Positions 5,827 to 9,691 of a stretch of 9,691 nucleotides of DNA are shown here, in pieces. A program made the translations under genes and the position numbers. Under the pieces are notes generated by a model. That model was not told where the DNA came from. It saw nothing but the letters and a program-made list of their open reading frames with translations, and did not search any database. The stretch's first letter is position 1; every line of letters begins with the position of its first letter. Source of the DNA: Paracoccaceae bacterium (GTDB lineage: Bacteria > Pseudomonadota > Alphaproteobacteria > Rhodobacterales > Rhodobacteraceae); assembly GCA_030625695.1 (NCBI GenBank), contig DAOUQK010000120.1, positions 1 through 9,691 on the forward strand, given 5' to 3'.

Positions 5827-6564
5827 ATGCTGGAAATTAGCCTGGCAGGTGCCTTAGCCGCCGGATTGCTTAGCTTTTTTACGCCTTGTGTGCTGCCGAT
5901 GGTGCCATTTTACCTGTCTTACATGGGCGGGATGAGCATGGCAGAGCTGCGCGGGGATGGCGAAATTGCGCCGGGCGCGCAACGCCGGTTGCTGATGTCG
6001 TCGGTGTTCTTCGCGCTGGGCGTCACGTCGGTGTTCATGCTTTTGGGCATGGGTGCGACGGCGATGGGACAGGTGTTTGGCCAGTATCTCGAATCATTGT
6101 CATACGTCGCGGCGGGAATCCTGGTGGTGTTTGGCCTGCATTTTCTGGGTGTGATCCGGGTACCGTTTCTATACCGCGAGGCGCGCATGGAAAGCAGTGC
6201 CGAGCCAAGTACGATCATTGGCGCCTACCTGATGGGCCTTGCCTTTGGCTTTGGCTGGACGCCCTGCGTCGGCCCGGCGCTGGCCTCGATCCTGATGATT
6301 GCCAGCGGCATGGGCGATATCTGGAAAGGCGCGCTTTTGCTGTTTGTCTACGGGTTGGGCATGACGGCGCCATTCATAGTTGCCGCATTTTTCGCCAAAC
6401 CGTTTCTGTCCTGGGTTCAGCGCCACCGCGCGGCATTCCAATGGGTGGAAAAAGGCATGGGGGTGATGTTGATCGTTTTTGCTGTGTTGATCGCAACTGG
6501 TGGCGTAAACCTGATCGCGAACGCGATGATACAATGGATACCGTGGTTCTCGACTATTGGCTGA
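5827..6564 (+). CDS. soxV: CcdA-family thiol electron transporter SoxV
   Basis: A 245-residue inner-membrane protein with about six hydrophobic helices, homologous to CcdA/DsbD-beta. It passes electrons from cytoplasmic thioredoxin across the membrane to periplasmic thioredoxins for the Sox system. The paired redox cysteines are the only two in the protein: C21 in FFTPCVLP and C147 in GWTPCVGP. The ATG at 5827 is chosen over an in-frame TTG at 5818 because GAAGGA (about 5812-5817) lies nine bases before the ATG and abuts the TTG. It is the first rightward gene of the cluster, with soxW starting 33 bases downstream. Intact and of usual length. Confidence 0.94.
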   Translation: MLEISLAGALAAGLLSFFTPCVLPMVPFYLSYMGGMSMAELRGDGEIAPGAQRRLLMSSVFFALGVTSVFMLLGMGATAMGQVFGQYLESLSYVAAGILVVFGLHFLGVIRVPFLYREARMESSAEPSTIIGAYLMGLAFGFGWTPCVGPALASILMIASGMGDIWKGALLLFVYGLGMTAPFIVAAFFAKPFLSWVQRHRAAFQWVEKGMGVMLIVFAVLIATGGVNLIANAMIQWIPWFSTIG

Positions 6565-6597
6565 TGCTTGATTGAAACAACTGAGGGAGGAAATGTT

Positions 6598-7188
6598 ATG
6601 CGACGAATGATGGCGATGATGCTGGCAATGATTATTGTGGCCCCCGGAATGGCCCCTGTAATGGCGGCTGAGCTGGGTGATGACGGGCTGCACAAGGCCG
6701 CCTGGTTCCGCGATACCTTTAAAGACCTGCAAGAGGATTTTGCCGAGGCTGAGAGCGAAGGCAAGCGGCTGATGCTGATCATCGAACAGCGTGGCTGTAT
6801 ATATTGCTCTGAAATGCACGCGACCACTTTTGCCGATCCACGTATCAAGGCAATGCTGGAGGATAAGTTCTATCCGGTTCAGATCAATCTGCACGGCGAT
6901 ACTGAAATTGTCGATGCCGATGGAGATGTGTTAAGCGAAAAAGCAGCGACCCGCAAATGGGGGGTGCTGTTTACCCCGACGATGATTTTCTTCCCTGGCG
7001 GGCTGGATGAAAGCAAATCGGCGGCAGGGCAAGCGGCCATGGTGGTCCCGGGGGCCTTCAAACCGGGCACGACGAACGACCTGATGACCTGGGTGATCGA
7101 AGAGCGGTATCTGAATCAGGAAGAAGAGGATTTTCAGAGATATCACGCCCGGATGATTCGCGAACGCAACGATGGGGATGGCGGGTAA
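6598..7188 (+). CDS. soxW: Periplasmic thioredoxin-like protein SoxW
   Basis: A 196-residue thioredoxin-fold protein with a signal peptide (MRRMMAMMLAMIIVAPGMA..., cleavage probably near residue 24). The redox motif is C67-I-Y-C70 in QRGCIYCSEM and the cis-proline motif is FTPTMIFF with Pro127. It is the expected periplasmic partner that receives electrons from SoxV. GGGAGG at 6585-6590, seven bases before the ATG at 6598, decides the start over earlier in-frame starts and over an out-of-frame ATG at 6593. The C-terminal part (after about residue 165) is charged and without recognised motif. It lies 33 bases after soxV, and a 177-base regulatory gap separates it from soxX. Confidence 0.92.
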   Translation: MRRMMAMMLAMIIVAPGMAPVMAAELGDDGLHKAAWFRDTFKDLQEDFAEAESEGKRLMLIIEQRGCIYCSEMHATTFADPRIKAMLEDKFYPVQINLHGDTEIVDADGDVLSEKAATRKWGVLFTPTMIFFPGGLDESKSAAGQAAMVVPGAFKPGTTNDLMTWVIEERYLNQEEEDFQRYHARMIRERNDGDGG

Positions 7189-7213
7189 CATTGTGTCGCA
7201 ATCGCCCGATCTG

Positions 7214-7241
7214 TTGAAATTATTGGAAATGCCACTGTAAA
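7214..7241 (+). promoter_or_regulatory. Candidate soxX promoter P1
   Basis: TTGAAA (7214-7219) and TGTAAA (7236-7241) with a 16-base spacer. If used, transcription would begin just before the operator-like element at 7261-7278, giving simple repression by a bound SoxR. It competes with the second candidate at 7284-7313. Confidence 0.35.
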
Positions 7242-7260
7242 AGGCGAAATATATCCCAAT

Positions 7261-7278
7261 AATTCACATTTGCGAATT
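7261..7278. promoter_or_regulatory. Candidate SoxR operator before soxX
   Basis: AATTC-N8-GAATT, perfect 5-base arms around ACATTTGC. The core ATTC-N8-GAAT is the binding motif I recall for SqrR, the close homologue of SoxR. It lies in the soxW-soxX gap, which SoxR binds in Paracoccus. Bases 7261-7280 match 9579-9598 upstream of soxB at 16 of 20 positions. Confidence 0.65.
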
Positions 7279-7283
7279 TGTTG

Positions 7284-7313
7284 TTGCGTGAACGGGGGGC
7301 GCTGGCCTAGGAT
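7284..7313 (+). promoter_or_regulatory. Candidate soxX promoter P2
   Basis: TTGCGT (7284-7289) and TAGGAT (7308-7313), 18-base spacer, about 55 bases before the soxX ATG. The operator-like element ends six bases upstream of this -35 box. Boxes match the consensus at about 4 of 6 each. Confidence 0.35.
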
Positions 7314-7365
7314 CACAGTAGCAAACCACAGTCACTTAAATTCCGTGGTAGCTAAGGGAGGAACT

Positions 7366-7818
7366 ATGAAACTAATAATCGCAACTGCGGTCGCCACTGT
7401 ATTGGGCGCGACCGTTGCAATGGCGGGATCAACCAAACCGCAGGACGTCGCGTTCGAAGATGGCGCTGTTGCGGCATCTGTCAGCGGCGTTGCCGGGGAT
7501 GCGGCCGTTGGCCGTCAGGTGTTCGCCAATCGCAAGTTGGGCAATTGCCTGGCCTGTCATGTCAATTCGGAAATGCCGGAACAATCGTTCCACGGTGAAG
7601 TCGGCCCAACTTTGGATGGTGCCGGAAGCCGGTGGTCTGAGGCAGAACTGCGCGGCATCGTCACCAATTCCAAGCAGACGTTCGAAGGCACGATCATGCC
7701 GGGCTTTTACGTTGATAGCGGGCTTTTCCGGCCACTGGGGGGCTTTGAGGATAAATCAATCCTGAACGCTCAGCAGGTCGAGGATGTGATCGCGTATTTG
7801 CAAACGCTTAAGGAATAG
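7366..7818 (+). CDS. soxX: Sulfur-oxidation c-type cytochrome SoxX
   Basis: A 150-residue secreted monoheme cytochrome c. The signal peptide ends near AMA-GS (residues 19-22). Heme is attached at C61-L-A-C64-H65 in GNCLACH, and the distal ligand is Met111 in GTIMPGFY. SoxX pairs with SoxA to form the SoxXA complex, which joins thiosulfate oxidatively to the SoxY cysteine and passes the electrons to a small cytochrome. AAGGGAGG about five bases before the ATG at 7366 decides the start; the open frame extends 32 codons further upstream but runs through the regulatory region. First gene of soxXYZA, probably transcribed from its own SoxR-controlled promoter. Confidence 0.94.
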   Translation: MKLIIATAVATVLGATVAMAGSTKPQDVAFEDGAVAASVSGVAGDAAVGRQVFANRKLGNCLACHVNSEMPEQSFHGEVGPTLDGAGSRWSEAELRGIVTNSKQTFEGTIMPGFYVDSGLFRPLGGFEDKSILNAQQVEDVIAYLQTLKE

Positions 7819-7837
7819 CAGGCACGCGCCTGTTTTT
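7817..7837 (+). terminator. Weak terminator-like hairpin between soxX and soxY
   Basis: CAGGC (7819-7823), loop ACGC, GCCTG (7828-7832), followed by TTTTT (7833-7837). The stem can extend by a G-U and an A-U pair into the soxX stop codon. The form is that of a short intrinsic terminator, but the stem is small, so partial read-through or an RNA 3' end stabilising role is more likely than full termination. Confidence 0.35.
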
Positions 7838-7859
7838 GAAATTTAGGGAGACACTGACT

Positions 7860-8276
7860 ATGGAATTCTCAAGACGCGAAACCATCGCCCTTGGGCTGGG
7901 CGCTGCGGCGCTGACGTTCATGCCATTCCGGGTAGATGCGGCAGCCGAAGAAGTGATCGCGGCGTTCACCGGCGGGGCCGATATTGGTGAAGGCGGCGTG
8001 ACTGTCACGGCACCCGAGATTGCCGAAAACGGCAATACCGTGCCAATCGGCGTTGATGCACCGGGGGCTGCGGCAATCATGGTGGTTGCCACTGGTAACC
8101 CGACGCCAAATGTGGCCACGTTCAACTTTGGCGAACTGGCGGGCGCACAATCTGCATCGACCCGTATTCGTCTGGCTGGCACGCAGGACGTTGTGGCAAT
8201 CGCCAGAATGGCTGACGGTTCGTTTATTCAGGCCTCTGCGGCTGTGAAAGTTACCATCGGCGGGTGCGGCGGCTAG
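7860..8276 (+). CDS. soxY: Thiosulfate carrier subunit SoxY
   Basis: A 138-residue periplasmic protein. The N-terminus MEFSRRETIALGLGAAALTF is a twin-arginine (Tat) signal with RR at 5-6, consistent with export of a folded SoxYZ pair. The C-terminus is the diagnostic flexible arm GGCGG, and its C136 is the only cysteine in the protein and the site where pathway intermediates are covalently held. The ATG at 7860 is preceded by TTAGGGAG and places the RR motif correctly; an in-frame TTG at 7836 has no ribosome site. It lies 41 bases after soxX and 37 before soxZ. SoxXA loads it, SoxB and SoxCD process the bound sulfur, and SoxS/SoxV maintain its thiol. Confidence 0.95.
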   Translation: MEFSRRETIALGLGAAALTFMPFRVDAAAEEVIAAFTGGADIGEGGVTVTAPEIAENGNTVPIGVDAPGAAAIMVVATGNPTPNVATFNFGELAGAQSASTRIRLAGTQDVVAIARMADGSFIQASAAVKVTIGGCGG

Positions 8277-8313
8277 GTCCGCGCAGCACAATCCGACAAA
8301 GGAGAATAGTAAA

Positions 8314-8646
8314 ATGGCATCTGGTGTAAAACCCCGCGTCAAAACCCCGAAAAAAGCCACCGCTGGCGAAGCGTTCACAATCAAGACGCTGATCAGCCAC
8401 AAGATGGAAAGCGGCCAGCGTAAAGACAAGAAAACCGGTGAATTGATCCCACGTTCGATCATCAACCGCTTTACCTGCGAATTCAACGGCACGTCCGTCA
8501 TCGACATCAGCATTGAGCCTGCGGTTTCGACCAATCCGTATTTTCAGTTTGATGCAGTCGTCCAGGAAGCCGGTGACATGGTGTTTACCTGGTATGACGA
8601 TGACGGGTCGGTCTATGACACAACGAAATCAGTCGCGATCGGTTGA
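8314..8646 (+). CDS. soxZ: Sulfur-oxidation carrier partner SoxZ
   Basis: A 110-residue immunoglobulin-like protein that forms the SoxYZ heterodimer. It has no signal sequence of its own, as usual, and is carried out with Tat-exported SoxY. Recognisable segments are VKPRVKTPKKATAGEAF (5-21), the loop HKMESGQRKDKKTGELIPR (29-47) and NPYFQFDAV near residue 75. One cysteine, C55 (FTCEFNG), is present. AAAGGAG lies about nine bases before the ATG. It lies 28 bases before soxA and is certainly co-transcribed with soxY. Intact and of family-typical length. Confidence 0.95.
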   Translation: MASGVKPRVKTPKKATAGEAFTIKTLISHKMESGQRKDKKTGELIPRSIINRFTCEFNGTSVIDISIEPAVSTNPYFQFDAVVQEAGDMVFTWYDDDGSVYDTTKSVAIG

Positions 8647-8674
8647 TCCGGCGGCAAGGGAGGGAAAATCAAAA

Positions 8675-9529
8675 ATGGGAATGTACCTATTAAAGACAAC
8701 TGCTTTCGCTGCTGGCCTGGCGCTTGTCGCTGGCTCGGCTGCCGTTGCGGGTGAAGATTCGACACTGACGATCAACGGCGATCTGACCATTTCGACGGCT
8801 GCGGCGGCACCGTCGCATCTGGAAAATATCGACGAGGTTGTTTCGGGCTGGTTGTTCCGCACCGATGAAACACAATCACTTCAGATGGATGATTTCGACA
8901 ATCCGTCGTTTGTGTTTGTCGATATCGGTATTGATCTGTGGGAAGCGGTTGATGGCACCGAGGGCAAATCCTGTTCGTCCTGCCACACCGATGGCCCGGA
9001 AGAGTTTGCCGGCCTGACCGCAACCATGCCAAGGGTTGATGCAGATGGTAATCTGGAAACATTGACCGAAATCATTAACCGCGAGCGGGTTGAAAAGATG
9101 GGGGCCGAGCCTTGGAAGTATTCCAAGACCAAAATGGCATCCCTGACGGCCCTGATCGGTCTGCAATCACGCGGCATGCCGGTGAATGTGGCGATTGATG
9201 GGGCGGCAGCGCCTTATTGGGAGCGCGGCAAAGAGCTGTATTACACGCGTGTTGGCCAGCTTGATATCGCCTGTTCGGGCTGTCACGAAGACAACTACGG
9301 TGTGATGATCCGGGCTGACCATCTTAGCCAGGGCCAGACCAATGGCTTTCCGACCTATCGCTTGAAGAACGCCAAGATGAACACCACGCACGCCCGTTTC
9401 AAAGGCTGCATGAAGAACATCCGGGCGACCCCTTATGCAGAAGGCGGAGACGAGTTCAAGGCACTTGAACTTTACGTCGCCAGCCGCGGTAACGGTCTGA
9501 CTGTCGAAACTCCGTCAGTCCGAAACTAA
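8675..9529 (+). CDS. soxA: Diheme cytochrome SoxA
   Basis: A 284-residue secreted cytochrome with a signal peptide (cleavage near residue 26, AVA-G). Two heme c motifs are present, C100-S-S-C103-H104 and C200-S-G-C203-H204, so it is the diheme SoxA type. The active-site cysteine is C245 in FKGCMKN, whose persulfide form is a ligand of the catalytic heme. The C-terminal part (residues about 175-284, AAPYWERGKELYYTR through YVASRGNGL) is strongly conserved. Unusually there is no sixth cysteine: the place that usually reads INxC before MGAEPW is I-N-R-E here (Glu137), so the first heme seems to lack its common axial cysteine. GGGAGGG about ten bases before 8675 decides the start. A strong terminator follows six bases after the stop. 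Confidence 0.95.
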   Translation: MGMYLLKTTAFAAGLALVAGSAAVAGEDSTLTINGDLTISTAAAAPSHLENIDEVVSGWLFRTDETQSLQMDDFDNPSFVFVDIGIDLWEAVDGTEGKSCSSCHTDGPEEFAGLTATMPRVDADGNLETLTEIINRERVEKMGAEPWKYSKTKMASLTALIGLQSRGMPVNVAIDGAAAPYWERGKELYYTRVGQLDIACSGCHEDNYGVMIRADHLSQGQTNGFPTYRLKNAKMNTTHARFKGCMKNIRATPYAEGGDEFKALELYVASRGNGLTVETPSVRN

Positions 9530-9534
9530 GCCTT

Positions 9535-9568
9535 AACCCGCCCCGGATCGCACCGGGGCGGGTTTTTT
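9535..9568 (+). terminator. Strong intrinsic terminator between soxA and soxB
   Basis: Stem AACCCGCCCCGG (9535-9546), 6-base loop ATCGCA, perfect complement CCGGGGCGGGTT (9553-9564), and a run of six T at 9563-9568. This is a textbook Rho-independent terminator, starting six bases after the soxA stop codon and inside what is normally one sox transcription unit. Confidence 0.92.
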
Positions 9569-9578
9569 ATGGCTGATG

Positions 9579-9602
9579 AAATCACATATTCGAATGTGAT
9601 TT
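9579..9602. promoter_or_regulatory. Candidate SoxR operator upstream of soxB
   Basis: Perfect 9-base arms AAATCACAT (9579-9587) and ATGTGATTT (9594-9602) flank ATTCGA; ATTCGAAT (9588-9595) is a further perfect dyad shifted by one base. It contains AATC-N8-GAAT, one base from the SqrR-type motif, and matches the element before soxX at 16 of 20 bases. It follows the terminator and precedes soxB by 33 bases. A weak promoter, TTCGAA-N17-TATACA (9589-9617), would overlap it. It could also fold as an RNA hairpin ahead of the soxB ribosome site. Confidence 0.55.
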
Positions 9603-9635
9603 TCCAACAAATATACAGATACAAGGAATTCGGTA

Positions 9636-9691
9636 ATGATCTCGCGACGCGATTTTCTGCAGGTTTCAATGGCAACTTCGGCTTTGGTCGG
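9636..9691 (+). CDS. soxB: SoxB sulfate thiohydrolase, N-terminal fragment
   Basis: The last 56 bases open a frame beginning MISRRDFLQVSMATSALVG, a Tat signal with the SRRDFLQ motif (RR at residues 4-5), preceded by AAGGA at 9623-9627. Position directly after soxA and the Tat signal agree with SoxB, the dimanganese enzyme that hydrolyses sulfate from the SoxY-bound intermediate. The catalytic part lies beyond the right edge, so identity rests on gene order and the signal peptide. SoxC also has a Tat signal, but in Paracoccus-type clusters soxB follows soxA. Confidence 0.8.
   Translation, partial: MISRRDFLQVSMATSALV

Noticed and set aside
7178..7240. 20-codon frame MAGNIVSQSPDLLKLLEMPL after soxW
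   Set aside because: Overlaps the end of soxW, has no ribosome site and shows no family resemblance.
7270..7365. Upstream extension of soxX by 32 codons
   Set aside because: It would cover the promoter/operator region and displace the signal peptide; AAGGGAGG precedes the ATG at 7366.
8513..8674. Upstream extension of soxA by 54 codons into soxZ
   Set aside because: It overlaps soxZ out of frame; the signal peptide and ribosome site support 8675.

Overview
The window looks like chromosome from an alphaproteobacterium of the order Rhodobacterales (Roseobacter/Paracoccus-like). The grounds are the GC-rich coding sequence, the gene order soxR-soxS / soxV-W-X-Y-Z-A-B, which matches the Paracoccus pantotrophus thiosulfate-oxidation locus, and the neighbouring murJ and trpS. 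No taxonomic search was possible, so the assignment rests on gene order and protein recognition.

Layout, left half (1-4925). The tail of a TPR-containing protein, probably a class III adenylate cyclase, ends at 199 and faces trpS across a gap holding a hairpin-rich repeat. Divergent from trpS is a rhomboid-fold membrane protein that has lost its protease residues. A convergent gap packed with dyads (2158-2306) separates it from an opposite-strand set: murJ (lipid II flippase), a Crp/Fnr-type regulator starting on the base after the murJ stop codon, and a 64-residue DUF2892 membrane protein. A second copy of the hairpin repeat lies upstream of murJ, just beyond the soxR stop codon.

Layout, right half (4926-9691). 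This is the front of a sox cluster. soxS and soxR are read leftwards: a periplasmic thioredoxin and an ArsR-family repressor with the two cysteines expected of a persulfide sensor. soxV and soxW (CcdA-like electron transporter and thioredoxin) and then soxX, soxY, soxZ, soxA and the first 56 bases of soxB are read rightwards. SoxXA conjugates thiosulfate to the SoxY carrier cysteine, SoxYZ carries the intermediate, SoxB hydrolyses it, and SoxV/SoxW/SoxS supply reducing power to keep the periplasmic thiols active. soxCD and later genes would lie beyond the right edge.

The most informative new observations are regulatory. One operator-like sequence (ATTC-N8-GAAT and relatives) recurs in the soxS-soxV gap (inside a candidate soxS promoter spacer), the soxW-soxX gap and the soxA-soxB gap; the last two share 16 of 20 bases. 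A strong intrinsic terminator separates soxA from soxB, and a weak terminator-like hairpin separates soxX from soxY. SoxA appears to lack the usual cysteine ligand of its first heme. I see no wholly new multi-gene system; the window is a known pathway with several unusual details.
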